64,000 nucleotides of DNA from Sphingomonas hankookensis (GCF_001619955.1 NZ_LQQO01000023.1:1-64000); one strand, 5' to 3'. Shown: positions 25,430-35,517, numbered from the stretch's first letter. Program-made: numbers and translations. The notes: generated from the letters alone by a model not told the origin.

Positions 25430-25888
25430 ATGGCAGGCAGCGTGCGCATCCTGGCCCTTCTCCTCCTGCCCCTGATCGCGGCGGCCCCCGCCCCGGCGAC
25501 CGGCGTCCGCTGCCGCATCGCGGTGGAGGGCGGGCCGGTGATGGGGGGTTGGGCCGGAGGCTGCCGCGCCGGGCTGGCCGACGGACTGGGCGCGGGCCGG
25601 GTGCGGGCGGAGCTGAGAACGGGCGTGTTCGCCGGGCGCGCACGGGCCGGGCAGGCCGACTACGGCATCGTCGTGATGGACAAGGACGGATGGATGATGG
25701 TCGCAACGACGCCCGAACCGGAGCGGCCCCATCTCGACCAGGCGGCCGATACGTTCGAACATGCCTTCCAGAACAGCCTAGCCGGCGCCACCGCCGCCGC
25801 CGAGGCCCATCGCCGCGCCGGCAATGCCGCGTCGGCCCGCTATTACCGGCAGTTGCGGGTTCGGCTCATCAACGGTCAGCCAGAATAG
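25430..25888 (+). CDS. small exported protein of unknown function
   Basis: A 152-residue protein beginning MAGSVRILALLLLPLIAAAP, a good signal peptide. The mature part has three cysteines or fewer and a C-terminal helical segment (LAGATAAAEAHRRAGNAASARYYRQLRVRL). The start at 25430 has a GAGG site 6-7 bases ahead; an ATG 24 bp upstream falls inside the palindromic repeat. I do not recognise a family. It stands alone between the iron cluster and the Rhs island, with the Imm26-like gene converging on it from the other strand. Confidence 0.65.
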   Translation: MAGSVRILALLLLPLIAAAPAPATGVRCRIAVEGGPVMGGWAGGCRAGLADGLGAGRVRAELRTGVFAGRARAGQADYGIVVMDKDGWMMVATTPEPERPHLDQAADTFEHAFQNSLAGATAAAEAHRRAGNAASARYYRQLRVRLINGQPE

Positions 25889-25892
25889 CGCG

Positions 25893-26129
25893 TCAGTGCA
25901 CCGTTCCTTCGGCACGGTCGACACCGATCAGCAGATCGTACAAGGCAATACTATGGTCTGCTATAGTATCGGGTACATCGGTTTTTTCTGAAACAAGGCT
26001 GAAGAAGTTGCACAGCGTCCCTGCCTGCTTGTCGATCAGGCTGACATAGCCGAACGCATAGCCCCCTTCGTACAGGGGGACGTAGAAAATCTGCCCCACG
26101 ACCGGCCGGTCCCTACCGCTCATCCGCAA
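25893..26129 (-). CDS. short Imm26-like protein
   Basis: A 78-residue protein opening RPVVGQIFYVPLYEGGYAFGYVSLID, which resembles the N-terminal barrel of the Imm26 immunity family (pattern GDVFxIPLxDGxYAFGRV). Imm26 proteins are usually somewhat longer, so this may be truncated. Stop at 25893 is 4 bp from the convergent upstream gene. Polymorphic-toxin immunity genes tend to gather near Rhs loci, and the PAAR-Rhs gene begins 550 bp away. Family call is from the motif only. Confidence 0.5.
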   Translation of the reverse strand: MRMSGRDRPVVGQIFYVPLYEGGYAFGYVSLIDKQAGTLCNFFSLVSEKTDVPDTIADHSIALYDLLIGVDRAEGTVH

Positions 26130-26244
26130 CCTCCATGCGCGTTCATCCAGTCCAAATCAGGCGGTTATTTGCAACAAGGGTAGGCGCAGCCGATCCGAGC
26201 CGCTACCTAGACGCGTAACGATCGACAGCGGAGAGAGACCACGC

Positions 26245-26670
26245 ATGGCGTATCGGATTGCCGAAGGATCGCTCGCCGCGCCGATGGCGTGGCAGGATCA
26301 GAGCATCAACGTGCTGCTGCCCCGCGACGCGAAGGTCATGGGCACCAGCCTGGTCATCGCCCGCGACCGGTTGCCGATGGGGATGACGTTCCAGGACTAT
26401 GTGATCCAGCAGCGACAGAATTTCGCGTCGCAGCTTGCCGGGTTCGAAGCGATCGCCGACGCCCCCGGTCGCATCGACGGGCATGAGGCACATTTCATCG
26501 AACTTGCCTGGAAGACCGACGGGAAACCGATCCATCAGGTGATGGCCATGGTATTGCACAGCGACAATGCGATCCTGAACTTCACCGGGTCGATTCCGGG
26601 TGGGCTGGAGGTCGAAACGCGCGACGCGCTGGTCGCGGCGATCACCTCGTTCAGCTTCACCGCCGCATAA
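26245..26670 (+). CDS. DcrB/DUF1795-type (EagR-like) T6SS effector chaperone
   Basis: A 141-residue protein of the DcrB/DUF1795 fold: MAYRIAEGSLAAPMAWQDQSINVLLP, LVIARDRLPMGMTFQDYVIQQ, AHFIELAWKTDGKPIHQVMAM, and a C-terminal ITSFSFTAA strand. Single-domain members directly ahead of PAAR-Rhs genes are EagR chaperones, which bind the prePAAR membrane helices of the effector and help load it onto the VgrG tip. That is the exact context here: the Rhs gene starts 13 bp after this stop. No signal peptide, as expected for a cytoplasmic chaperone. No VgrG gene is visible. Confidence 0.88.
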   Translation: MAYRIAEGSLAAPMAWQDQSINVLLPRDAKVMGTSLVIARDRLPMGMTFQDYVIQQRQNFASQLAGFEAIADAPGRIDGHEAHFIELAWKTDGKPIHQVMAMVLHSDNAILNFTGSIPGGLEVETRDALVAAITSFSFTAA

Positions 26671-26683
26671 CGGACGCGATGGC

Positions 26684-29600
26684 GTGACGGGACCCGCGAC
26701 CCCCGCCCCGACGCCCATCGCCGACGCGAAGCTCAGCGACCTGCGCGACCGGACGGCGGCGTCGAGCAACGCCGGCACCGTTTCGGCGATCGCCACCACC
26801 GGCCATGTCGCCTCGGCCGGCATCCTTGCAGCCGGTGCCTATTCGGCCGGTGCATCGGGCGGCGTGACGGCGCTGAAATGCTTCGCCGGGCGCGTCGCCG
26901 CACCGATCGCGGGGGCGATGGCCGGGGCATGGCTGGCCGAAGCGGTCCATGCGGACGAAGGGGCGTTCTGGGTCGCGCAGCAGTTCGGCGCGAAACGCAT
27001 CGCATCGCCCGGACCACAGCCCGCGCATATCGAACACCAGATCGCGCACGACAACACCTTCAACGGCCTGCTTGCCGGGATCGCGGCCGGCATCGTCGTC
27101 GGCGCGGTGGTGGCGGTCAGCGCGGCGGCGATCATCGGCACGGCGGGCATGGCGGCGCCACTGGTGGGCGCGGCGGTCGCGTTCGGCGCGGGCGCGGCGG
27201 GCGGCTTCGTCACCTCCGCCATCGCCGGCGCCGGTGCCAAGACCGCCACCCTGTCCGGCCCGATCAACACCGGGTCCCCCAACGTGTTCCTCGAGGGGAA
27301 GAAGGCCGCGCGCGTCACCGACACCGCCGCCTGTACCAAGCATCCCGGCACCCCGCCCTCCGCGATCATCGAGGGTAGCGAGACGATCTACATCAACAGC
27401 CTGCCCATGGCGCGGATCGGCCACAAGCTGTCGTGCGACGCCGTGGTGCAGGAAGGGTGCACGACGATCTTCGCCGACAACACCACTGGCAGCTATGGCA
27501 CGCCCGATGCCGCGCTGTCGGTCGCCGAACAGCTGCTGCTGTCGGTCGCCGAGGTCGCGGGCATGCGGTCGGCGACGCGCAAGGGCGGGCTGCTCGATGG
27601 CCCGCTGCGCCGGCTGTTCGGCGAGCCGGTCGATGTCGTCACCGGCGACTATGCCGATGCGCGCACCGATTTCGAATATCCGGGGCTGCTGCCGCTGCGC
27701 CTCGATCGCACCTATCCCGGCAGGATGCGGGTCGAAGGGGCGCTGGGCCCGCGCTGGATCTGCAACTGGTCGCAGCGGCTGCTGCTCGACATGGCGGCGG
27801 GGACCGCGCTGCTGGAGGATGCCGGGGGACAGCGGCTGCTGTTCGCGATCGGCAACGACGCCCATGTCGACGCCCGCCACCTGAAGGCGCCCTATTACCA
27901 CCTGACCGGCACGCGCGATGCCTTGCGCCTCTATGACAGCCGCAGCCAGCACTTCCTGTGGTTCGCGCCGACCCGCGATCCCGCGATGCTGTTGCTGGCC
28001 GGAATCGAGGATCGCAACGGCAACCGCATCGCCTTTTCCCGCGATGCCGAGGGGCGGCTGCGCGAGGTGCGCGCGCCCGACGGCACCAGCTTTCGCATCG
28101 ACACCACGCCGCAGGGCTGGATCACCGCGCTGTGGATGGAGGGCGAGCGCGAACCCGTCGTCCGCTATCGCTATGACGCAGGCGGGCAACTGCTCGACGT
28201 GCTGGGCGCGTTCACCGGCGAGTTTCATTATCGCTATTCGCGCGAAGGCTGGCTGAACGCGTGGCAGGACAGCGGCCCGACCAGGGTCGAGATCCTGTAC
28301 GACGCGGCCGGGCGGGTGACCGGCACGCGTACCGGCGACGGCATGTTCGACGACCGGTTCCTCTATTTCCCGGAACAGCGCCTCTCGCGCTATGTCGATG
28401 CGACCGGCGCGGTCACCAGCTTCCGTTACGACGCGAACAACCTGGTGGTCGAGGAGGTCGATCCGCTCGGCGCGCGCACGATCAGCGAATGGGACGCGCT
28501 GGAGCGGCTGCAGCGCCGCCTCGACCCCGCCGGCCGCGAAACCCGCTTCGCCTATGACGGCGACGGCCGGCTGATCGCGCAGACCGACTGGGCCGGGCGC
28601 AGCGCGGCGTGGCGCTATGATAGGTGGGGGGCGCTGGTGGCGTTCGCCGGGCCGGACGGTAGCGCGCACTATATCCGTGACGCCGCCGGCAACATCACGG
28701 CATGGACCGGCACCGACGGTACCAGGGGCACCGCCCGCTACGACGAACGCGGCGCGCTGGTCGAGGAGAGCGTCGCCGGCGCGGGCACCACCCGCTATGA
28801 AAACGATGCGGCCGGTCGCCCGGTCGCCCGCCACGACCCGCCGTCCGCCACCGGCGCGGCGCGGGTCACCCGCTATCGCTGGGACCGGTTCGGGCGGCTG
28901 CTCGACCATAGCGATCCGGCCGGGCGCACCAGCAGCTGGTCCTATGACCGTTCGCCCGACAATCCGCGCGGCGCGGTCAGCCGCACGCGCATGCCCGATG
29001 GCGGCGAAATCCGCTTCGCCTATGACGGCGAAGGACTGCTCGCCGCGCGCATCCGGGGCGACGGACAGACGACGCGCTTCGTCCATGGCGCGTTCGATAC
29101 GCTGCGCCAGACGATCGATCCGATGGGGGCCACCACCCGCTTCGGCTATGACGGCACCGGCCGCCTGACGACGATCACCGATGCGACCGGGCAGGCGTGG
29201 CGCTTCCGCTACGATGCCGCCGGACGGCTAGCGGCGCAGATCGACTGGGCCGGGCGCGAGACGCAGTATAGCCGCGACGCGATCGGCCGGGTGCTGGCCA
29301 AGCGGATGCCGGATGCGACCGAACAGCATTTCGAATGGGACGACCGCGACCGCATCGTCCGCGTGATCGCCGGCAGCGATGCGATCACCTATCGCTATGA
29401 CGATGCCGACCGGCTGACCGGCGCCACGACATGGCAGCTGGACGGCACGCCCCGCCGGATCGCCGACGTCACGCTCCGCTATGACGGCAAGGGCCGGCTG
29501 ATCGCCGAAGAGCAGAACGGCATCGCCGTCACCTATCGCTATGACGATGCCGGGCGCTGCATCGGCCGGACCAGCCCCAGCGGCGAAACCGCGCTGCAGT

Positions 29601-31219
29601 TCGACGATGCCGGGCTGCTGCGCCGGTACGACAGCAACGGCCACACGCTGCGCTTCGCCCATGACCCCAGTGGACTGGAAACGCTGCGCGAGACGGCGGC
29701 GCTGGGCACCCGCACCGCGTTTCAGCTGGCGCAGTCCTATGACCCGGCCGGTCGCCTCGCTGAACAGCGCGCCGGGGGCGTCGCGGTCTTTTCGGGCACG
29801 CGCGCGGCGCCGGACGCGCTGCTGCGCCGCTATGACTGGGATCGCACCGGGCGGCTGACCGGGATCGCCGATGGCGGATCGGTGGCGGGCACGGGCGAGA
29901 CCCGCTTCCACTACGACCTGCGCGACCAGGCGGTCGGCGTCGAGCGCGGCGGGATGCGCGAGGCGTATCGCTACGACGCGCTGATGAACCTTGCCGAAGG
30001 ATTGGCCGGCGAGCACCGCTACTGGCACGATTGCGTGGTCGAGGCGGGCGCCAATCGCTTCCGCTACGACGCGCGCGGGCGGATGGTCGAACGCATCCTG
30101 TCCGAACATGGCTTTCGCCCGCGCTGCTGGCGCTATCGCTGGGACGGGTTCGACCGGTTGGTCGGGCTGGAGACGCCCGACGGCGCGCGCTGGCGCTACA
30201 GCTACGACGCGTTCGGCCGGCGCGTGGGCAAGGCGCTGGTCGGCGGCGGTGACGCTCCGGGCACGCGGCGGGTCGACTATGTGTGGCAGGGCATTTCGCT
30301 AGCCGAGGCATGGCACCATGCGGGCGGCGAGGATGGGCAGGACCGCCTGTCGATCGAACGCTGGCACTTCGAACCCGGTGGCCTGCGCCCGCTCGCCAAG
30401 GAGCTGGTGCCTGCCGGGGCCGATGCGCAACCGCTTGCCGCCGAAGGCGAATGGCTCCCGATCGTCGCCGACCAGCTGGGCGCGCCGCACGCGCTGTTCG
30501 GCGAGGATGGCGCGTGCCGCTGGCGCGCCGAGCCGGAATTATGGGGTCGCACCCGCACCGCCCGCGCCCTGCTGCGCGACCGGCGGGAGGGGGGCGATGC
30601 GGACGAGGCGACACCCTGCGCGCTGCGCTTTCCGGGGCAATGGGAGGACGCGGAAAGCGGGCTGCATTATAACCTCAACCGCTATTACGACCCCGACACC
30701 GGCCAGTATCTCTCGCCCGACCCGATCGGCGTGGACGGCGGGCTGCGCACCCATGCCTATGTCCATGATCCGTTGCGGTGGATGGACCCCGATGGCTTGG
30801 CGCGCTGCACCGCAAGCACCCGCGACGTCATCACGCGCGGGCCGAACAACGAGATCACCAGCGTCAAGGGAACGATCCATCCGTCAGATATCGGGACGGG
30901 CACCAACACCAATGCCTCCTCGCGCGCTTGGGCACGCTCGCTCGGAAACGCAACGGATGATGCCGGACATTCGCGCGGTAGCAATTTAGGCGGCAGCGGC
31001 GGCAAGGATTATGTCTGGCCGCAAGATCCCCATTACAATCGGGGCCAGTTCAGAGACTTTGAGTCAAGAATTGCTAATTACGTCAGAAAAACTAATCAGC
31101 CGGTTAACTTCGAACAAAATTATCAATATGGCAATGGAGGAACCAGGCCAACAGCTGTAGAATATAATATTTACGATACTCAGGGATCACCATTATTTTC
31201 AGGAATATTTCCTAATTAG
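26684..31219 (+). CDS. PAAR-Rhs polymorphic toxin with nuclease-like C-terminal tip (T6SS effector)
   Basis: A 1511-residue protein from a GTG at 26684 (no in-frame ATG close by; the frame continues upstream through the chaperone gene). Order: prePAAR region with hydrophobic helices (about 45-80 and 130-185), PAAR domain (about 190-275; SGPINTGSPNVFLEGKKAAR, SLPMARIGHK), many Rhs YD-repeats (YDAAGRL-type, 300-1330), and the core end DPIGVDGGLRTHAYVHDPLR then MDPDGL, where the toxin is cut off. The tip (from about 30800, ~139 residues) has DAGHSRGSNLGGSGG, WPQDPHYNRGQ and FESRI, a pattern of DNA/RNA non-specific endonucleases with a catalytic histidine. The last ~200 bp are AT-rich, unlike the core, indicating exchange of toxin tips. 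Confidence 0.92.
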   Translation: MTGPATPAPTPIADAKLSDLRDRTAASSNAGTVSAIATTGHVASAGILAAGAYSAGASGGVTALKCFAGRVAAPIAGAMAGAWLAEAVHADEGAFWVAQQFGAKRIASPGPQPAHIEHQIAHDNTFNGLLAGIAAGIVVGAVVAVSAAAIIGTAGMAAPLVGAAVAFGAGAAGGFVTSAIAGAGAKTATLSGPINTGSPNVFLEGKKAARVTDTAACTKHPGTPPSAIIEGSETIYINSLPMARIGHKLSCDAVVQEGCTTIFADNTTGSYGTPDAALSVAEQLLLSVAEVAGMRSATRKGGLLDGPLRRLFGEPVDVVTGDYADARTDFEYPGLLPLRLDRTYPGRMRVEGALGPRWICNWSQRLLLDMAAGTALLEDAGGQRLLFAIGNDAHVDARHLKAPYYHLTGTRDALRLYDSRSQHFLWFAPTRDPAMLLLAGIEDRNGNRIAFSRDAEGRLREVRAPDGTSFRIDTTPQGWITALWMEGEREPVVRYRYDAGGQLLDVLGAFTGEFHYRYSREGWLNAWQDSGPTRVEILYDAAGRVTGTRTGDGMFDDRFLYFPEQRLSRYVDATGAVTSFRYDANNLVVEEVDPLGARTISEWDALERLQRRLDPAGRETRFAYDGDGRLIAQTDWAGRSAAWRYDRWGALVAFAGPDGSAHYIRDAAGNITAWTGTDGTRGTARYDERGALVEESVAGAGTTRYENDAAGRPVARHDPPSATGAARVTRYRWDRFGRLLDHSDPAGRTSSWSYDRSPDNPRGAVSRTRMPDGGEIRFAYDGEGLLAARIRGDGQTTRFVHGAFDTLRQTIDPMGATTRFGYDGTGRLTTITDATGQAWRFRYDAAGRLAAQIDWAGRETQYSRDAIGRVLAKRMPDATEQHFEWDDRDRIVRVIAGSDAITYRYDDADRLTGATTWQLDGTPRRIADVTLRYDGKGRLIAEEQNGIAVTYRYDDAGRCIGRTSPSGETALQFDDAGLLRRYDSNGHTLRFAHDPSGLETLRETAALGTRTAFQLAQSYDPAGRLAEQRAGGVAVFSGTRAAPDALLRRYDWDRTGRLTGIADGGSVAGTGETRFHYDLRDQAVGVERGGMREAYRYDALMNLAEGLAGEHRYWHDCVVEAGANRFRYDARGRMVERILSEHGFRPRCWRYRWDGFDRLVGLETPDGARWRYSYDAFGRRVGKALVGGGDAPGTRRVDYVWQGISLAEAWHHAGGEDGQDRLSIERWHFEPGGLRPLAKELVPAGADAQPLAAEGEWLPIVADQLGAPHALFGEDGACRWRAEPELWGRTRTARALLRDRREGGDADEATPCALRFPGQWEDAESGLHYNLNRYYDPDTGQYLSPDPIGVDGGLRTHAYVHDPLRWMDPDGLARCTASTRDVITRGPNNEITSVKGTIHPSDIGTGTNTNASSRAWARSLGNATDDAGHSRGSNLGGSGGKDYVWPQDPHYNRGQFRDFESRIANYVRKTNQPVNFEQNYQYGNGGTRPTAVEYNIYDTQGSPLFSGIFPN

Positions 31220-31227
31220 GAAAAATT

Positions 31228-31635
31228 ATGACAGAACAAGAAATATCCCTGCTCTACCGCAAGTTTTCTTCAGAAATGAAGGAGTGGAATGACAAATTTT
31301 ATCTTCTGATGAAGGAAAATGCTGCATCTGTTATGGATCAGGCGATCGGCGAACTGAGTCCGATCTTCGATACCTACGTTTGGGAAGACGCAAAGCGGAG
31401 GGATGAGCGGTTGAATAAACCATCCACCCACAAACCCTGCGATTACGACCCGGAAAGCAACACAATCGAAGATATCGAATTATCAGGGAGCAAGGCAACA
31501 ATAAGGATTCAAACGCATGCGGGATTCAGAGACACATTTCGGTACACATTTACCAATAAAAATGAGTGCTGGAAGCTTTATAAGCGAGAAATATTAGATG
31601 ATGAATCTGGCAAGTGGAAAATTCATCATATATGA
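31228..31635 (+). CDS. cognate immunity protein for the Rhs toxin tip (NTF2-like)
   Basis: A 135-residue protein 8 bp after the Rhs stop, where the matching immunity gene always lies. It begins with a helical segment (MTEQEISLLYRKFSSEMKEW), then mid-length strands (KPCDYDPESNTIEDIELSG, KATIRIQTHAGFRDTFRYTF) and ends CWKLYKREILDDESGKWKIH, the style of NTF2-fold immunity proteins. It shares the low GC content of the toxin tip, so both probably arrived together. It should bind and block the nuclease tip; the fold call is tentative, the immunity role is strongly supported by position. Confidence 0.75.
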   Translation: MTEQEISLLYRKFSSEMKEWNDKFYLLMKENAASVMDQAIGELSPIFDTYVWEDAKRRDERLNKPSTHKPCDYDPESNTIEDIELSGSKATIRIQTHAGFRDTFRYTFTNKNECWKLYKREILDDESGKWKIHHI

Positions 31636-31678
31636 AATATGATAGCGCAATAATGGTGCATTAACCCGGCACGACCTG

Positions 31679-31855
31679 ATGATCTACGCCGAAGTAGCCC
31701 GGAACTTCTTCCGCGCAGGCGCGGAGGCAGGCGTGGCGATCGACTTGTCTCTCCCCGAACATACAATTGATCGTGCCATTTTCGACGTGCAGCACTTGCC
31801 TTTCTGCTGGGATAATGACGCATTGGCGGCAGGCGTGATTGCCCCCTGTTCCTGA
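31679..31855 (+). pseudogene. short open frame, possible remnant of an older toxin or immunity gene
   Basis: A 58-codon frame (MIYAEVARNFFRAGAEAGVA, then LPFCWDNDALAAGVIAPCS) between the immunity gene and the DUF4303 gene. GC content returns to the level of the surrounding DNA, and codon composition looks protein-like. I recognise no family, and the opposite strand is also partly open, so a real product is uncertain. Such fragments are common downstream of Rhs genes. Confidence 0.3.
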
Positions 31856-31883
31856 TCGAACGGGCGTTGGGGAAGGACGATCA

Positions 31884-32411
31884 ATGGATTGGGACGCAAT
31901 CGAAAACGAGCTCATCCAAGCCGTACAACAGGCATTCGACCGTTTGCGAATTCTAACGGTTCACGAACAACTATATGCTCTTTGCCTCTCCGTATCCGAA
32001 GATGGGATGGGTATCGGTCTGAATGCAAATACCGATCCCTTCCTCAATCAAAAAATATCTGAGGAACGGGCAATTGAGGAAATAACGCTGCAGGACGAAA
32101 GCTACTTTCGCTGGTCTTCGGCAGAATGGCGTTTCGAAGGGGTCGGCAACGAATTTTTTCAACCTTTGAACAATGAGCTTACTGAAGCTCTATTGCGTGA
32201 CGAACAGCAAGAAATCAGCTTCGAAAAATTGATCGACGCCATGATTGAGGCACTTCGCCACCTGCGTGACGCGCGGGGTCATGCGTTGAAAGGCGTTACG
32301 CTCTTCGTCACCATAACCGATAGCGACGAGACGGAGGCAATCGAGAACCGATCTGCCGCCGACCTCAACGCACCGGACGTCGCCCAGGCCTTTATTTCCC
32401 GGTTCGGCTAG
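31884..32411 (+). CDS. DUF4303 protein, probable orphan immunity protein
   Basis: A 175-residue protein with the DUF4303 pattern: MDWDAIENELIQAVQQAFDR, LYALCLSVSEDGMGIGLNANT, YFRWSSAEWRFEGVGNEFF, LRDARGHALKGVTLFVTITD. This family occurs among SUKH-like and other immunity genes in toxin loci, and here it follows the Rhs toxin, its immunity gene and a gene fragment. Base composition is lower in GC than flanking metabolic genes, consistent with transfer. I chose the ATG at 31884; an upstream in-frame start would reach into the fragment. It may protect against a toxin variant no longer encoded. Confidence 0.7.
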   Translation: MDWDAIENELIQAVQQAFDRLRILTVHEQLYALCLSVSEDGMGIGLNANTDPFLNQKISEERAIEEITLQDESYFRWSSAEWRFEGVGNEFFQPLNNELTEALLRDEQQEISFEKLIDAMIEALRHLRDARGHALKGVTLFVTITDSDETEAIENRSAADLNAPDVAQAFISRFG

Positions 32412-32445
32412 GGTCGACCAATCCGACCTCGCCATCCCGCCACCC

Positions 32446-34164
32446 TCATCGCAGCAAATTCGCCCGCGCCAGCTCGATCACCTCGTCCCCGCGCCCGCTC
32501 ATGATCGCGCGCAGCGTGTAGAGGCTGAAGCCCTTGACCTGTTCCGCCTTGATCTTGGGTGGCATGGCCAGTTCCATCGTCTCGGTCACGACATCGACAA
32601 GCGCCGGGCCGTCATGGGCAAAAGCCTGCCGCAGCACGTCCTCCAGTTCGTCCGATCGCGTCACGCGGGCGCCGAAAAAGCCCATCTGCGCCGCGATCGC
32701 GCCGAAATCGGGGTTTTTCAGCGCGACATTGGTGTCGACATAGCCCGCCGCCTTCTGCTCCAGCTCGACAAAGCCCAAGGTCGAATTGTTGAACACGACG
32801 ATCTTGATCGGCAGCGCCATCTGCACCGCGGTCAGCATGTCGCCCATCAACATCGTCAGCCCGCCATCGCCCGACAGCGACACGACCTGCCGCCCCGGAA
32901 ACGCCGCCTGCACGCCCATCGCCTGCGGCATCGCGTTCGCCATCGACCCGTGGTTGAACGATCCGATCAGCCGCCGCTGGCCATTCATCGTCAGGTAGCG
33001 CGCCGCCCATACCGCCGGGGTGCCGACATCGACGGTGAACGCCGCATCGTCGGCCGCGACCGCATCGATCACCCGCGCGACATATTGCGGGTGGAGCGGC
33101 TTGTCCCCGTCGCGCGGGGTGGCGAGGTCGTCGAGGCCCTTGCGCGCATCGGCATAATGCGCCCGCGCCTTGGTCAGAAAACCCTCGTCGCGGCCGGGCG
33201 CGATCAGCGGGGTGAGCGCCGCCGCCGCTTCGCCCACATCGCCGACGATGCCGATGTCGATCTGCACCCGCCGCCCCAGCGCCGAGGGGTCACGGTCGAC
33301 CTGCGCGACCTTCGCCTTGTCCGGATAGAAGTTGCGATAGGGGAAATCGGTGCCGAGCATCAGCAGCGTGTCGCACTCCATCATCGCGTGATAGCCCGAC
33401 GAAAAGCCGATCAGCCCGGTCATGCCGACATCGTACGGATTGTCCCACTCGATCCATTCCTTGCCCCGATAGGCGTGGACGATCGGCGCCTTCAGCTTCG
33501 CCGCCAGCGCGACCACCGCGTCATGCGCCCCCGCCACCCCCGCGCCGCACAGCAGGGTCACCGCCTGCGATCCGTTCAGCAATTCGGCCAGACGCTCGAT
33601 TTCGCCGGCCTGCGGCACGATGCGCGGGGGGAGGGGGGCGGCGAAGTCGGCGCGCGCGGTCTTCGGCGCGTCCTTCAGCGCCACATCGCCCGGGATCACC
33701 AGCACCGCCACGCCCTGCTGCCCGATCGCGGTGCGCAGCGCCCGGTGGAGCAGTTCGGGCAGTTGTTCGGGGGTCTGCACCATCTCGCAGAAATGGCTGC
33801 ATTCGCGGAACAGCTCGGTCGGGTGCGTCTCCTGGAAATAGTTCAGGCCGATCTCGCTCGACGGGATATGCGCGGCGATGGCCAGCACCGGCACGCGGTT
33901 GCGCTGGCAATCGAACAGCCCGTTGATGAGGTGCAGATTGCCCGGCCCGCAGCTCCCCGCGCATACCGCCAGCTTGCCCGTCGCGGCGGCCTCCGCGCCC
34001 GCCGAAAAGGCGGCGACCTCTTCGTGGCGGACGTGCATCCAGTCGATCTGGCCCGAGCGGCGCAGACTGTCGTTGATCGCGTTCAAACTGTCCCCGGTCA
34101 CGCCCCAGATGCGCTCGACGCCGGCGGCGATCAGCGTGTCGGTGATGAGGTCGGCGATCTGCAT
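32446..34164 (-). CDS. poxB: thiamine-diphosphate-dependent pyruvate dehydrogenase (quinone), PoxB type
   Basis: A 572-residue protein, the same length as Escherichia coli PoxB. It starts [20 protein letters not shown]; residues [13 protein letters not shown] include the catalytic glutamate for thiamine diphosphate activation, and [19 protein letters not shown] to [12 protein letters not shown] is the GDG-N cofactor site. A middle FAD-binding domain is present. The enzyme oxidises pyruvate to acetate and carbon dioxide and passes electrons to ubiquinone at the membrane, often in stationary phase. The far C-terminus ([26 protein letters not shown]) is where PoxB attaches to the membrane. It stands alone between the toxin island and a divergent gene. 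Confidence 0.92.
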   Translation of the reverse strand: MQIADLITDTLIAAGVERIWGVTGDSLNAINDSLRRSGQIDWMHVRHEEVAAFSAGAEAAATGKLAVCAGSCGPGNLHLINGLFDCQRNRVPVLAIAAHIPSSEIGLNYFQETHPTELFRECSHFCEMVQTPEQLPELLHRALRTAIGQQGVAVLVIPGDVALKDAPKTARADFAAPLPPRIVPQAGEIERLAELLNGSQAVTLLCGAGVAGAHDAVVALAAKLKAPIVHAYRGKEWIEWDNPYDVGMTGLIGFSSGYHAMMECDTLLMLGTDFPYRNFYPDKAKVAQVDRDPSALGRRVQIDIGIVGDVGEAAAALTPLIAPGRDEGFLTKARAHYADARKGLDDLATPRDGDKPLHPQYVARVIDAVAADDAAFTVDVGTPAVWAARYLTMNGQRRLIGSFNHGSMANAMPQAMGVQAAFPGRQVVSLSGDGGLTMLMGDMLTAVQMALPIKIVVFNNSTLGFVELEQKAAGYVDTNVALKNPDFGAIAAQMGFFGARVTRSDELEDVLRQAFAHDGPALVDVVTETMELAMPPKIKAEQVKGFSLYTLRAIMSGRGDEVIELARANLLR

Positions 34165-34313
34165 GGGTGGTCCTTCGCGAAACGGGTTCGGGAGGGGAAA
34201 CCGGCGACGACGCGATTGGCTTCGTGCGAAGTGTGCAAGATCGGTTGCGAAACCAACGCAACGCCTTCCCCGCCTCGACGGTTCAGCGCCTGCGGCAACC
34301 GTAGTGGGGTGGA

Positions 34314-35507
34314 ATGGGCAAGCGACAATCGGGCTGGGAACGCCACGTAATCGACCTGACCGGGCCGCAGAGCCATGTGCTGGTGATGGAACCGGGGGTC
34401 GGGTCGCTGTCGATCGGGCCGGCATCGCCCGGCCGGCGGGTCGACCTGGTGGTCGCGGCGGACGATCGGATCGACTGGCACGTCTTCGACCCATTTCGCA
34501 CGCTCTCCGATTATCCGTGGCCGCGCTTCATCACCTATGCCGGCAGCGATGGCGGACTGTTCGACCGGGCATGCACCCGCAGAATCGAGGATGCGACATG
34601 GGTCCCGCTGCTGACCGGGGACCGGACGATCGATGCGCGCGATTCCCGGCTCCACAAGCTAAGGCTGCGCCTGACCGAACCGGGCGGTCGGCTGCACCTG
34701 ATCCTGCCCGACCGGTCGGCATCGCCGCATTTCGAACTGCGGGTGGAAGGCGATCTTTCGCGGTTGTCGTGCGAGGGGGTGCCGCCGAAATATCTGACCC
34801 TGGCCCCCGCCACCCGGCGACGCGCGGCCGACCCACCGCTCGAACTGCCCGCTCTGGGAGCGCTGGAACAGGTCGAGCGCCTGACGCTGTGGAACGACCC
34901 GCTGGTGCAGCCGGTGTCGTTGCGCGGCCTTGCCCGCTTCCCGAACCTGCGCTCGCTGACGCTCAGGGGCGAGATCGCCGATCTCGACCGGCTTGTCGAT
35001 CATCCGCGGCTGACGGGCCTTGAGCTTCGCGACATGCCCGACCTCAGTGGCCTGCCGCCGCTCACCACCTGGCCCGATCTGGACGGCTTCGTCGCGACCG
35101 ATATCGACGATGGCGTCGGCAAGCGCCTGCGCCGCGAACTGAACGCCCGCGCCAGGCAACGGCCGTTCGCCCATCACACCCGGATCGCGCAACTGCGTAA
35201 GCCCGAATGGTGGGCGCGCGAATATGGTCGGCCGTTCGCCGCATGGCCGCCGCGCCGGGCGAAGATCGCCAATGCCGCGTTCGACACCGCACAGGCCGCG
35301 ATCGCGGCGGCGACGTCGCTGGCTGAAGTTCAGGCGGCGATCACCGCCTTTGCCGCGCATTTCAACACGGTGAAGGGGATCGAAACCACCGAGCGCGAGG
35401 CGCTGGCGGACGCGGTGTGGCAGCTGGGCCGTGCCGATGCGGCGACGGCGCTGGGCACCACCGACGCGCTGGCGCTGCAATGGTTCGATGCCGCGCGGGA
35501 TTATTAG
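34314..35507 (+). CDS. leucine-rich-repeat-like protein of unknown function
   Basis: A 397-residue cytoplasmic-looking protein without signal peptide. Residues about 175-265 have short leucine-spaced repeats ([57 protein letters not shown]), as in leucine-rich-repeat folds. The N-terminal half is beta-rich with many arginines and the C-terminal 130 residues are helical ([21 protein letters not shown]). I recognise no functional family. It is divergent from poxB and convergent with the acetyltransferase gene (10 bp between the stops), so it is probably transcribed alone. Confidence 0.75.
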   Translation: MGKRQSGWERHVIDLTGPQSHVLVMEPGVGSLSIGPASPGRRVDLVVAADDRIDWHVFDPFRTLSDYPWPRFITYAGSDGGLFDRACTRRIEDATWVPLLTGDRTIDARDSRLHKLRLRLTEPGGRLHLILPDRSASPHFELRVEGDLSRLSCEGVPPKYLTLAPATRRRAADPPLELPALGALEQVERLTLWNDPLVQPVSLRGLARFPNLRSLTLRGEIADLDRLVDHPRLTGLELRDMPDLSGLPPLTTWPDLDGFVATDIDDGVGKRLRRELNARARQRPFAHHTRIAQLRKPEWWAREYGRPFAAWPPRRAKIANAAFDTAQAAIAAATSLAEVQAAITAFAAHFNTVKGIETTEREALADAVWQLGRADAATALGTTDALALQWFDAARDY

Positions 35508-35517
35508 CGCCCGGCCG

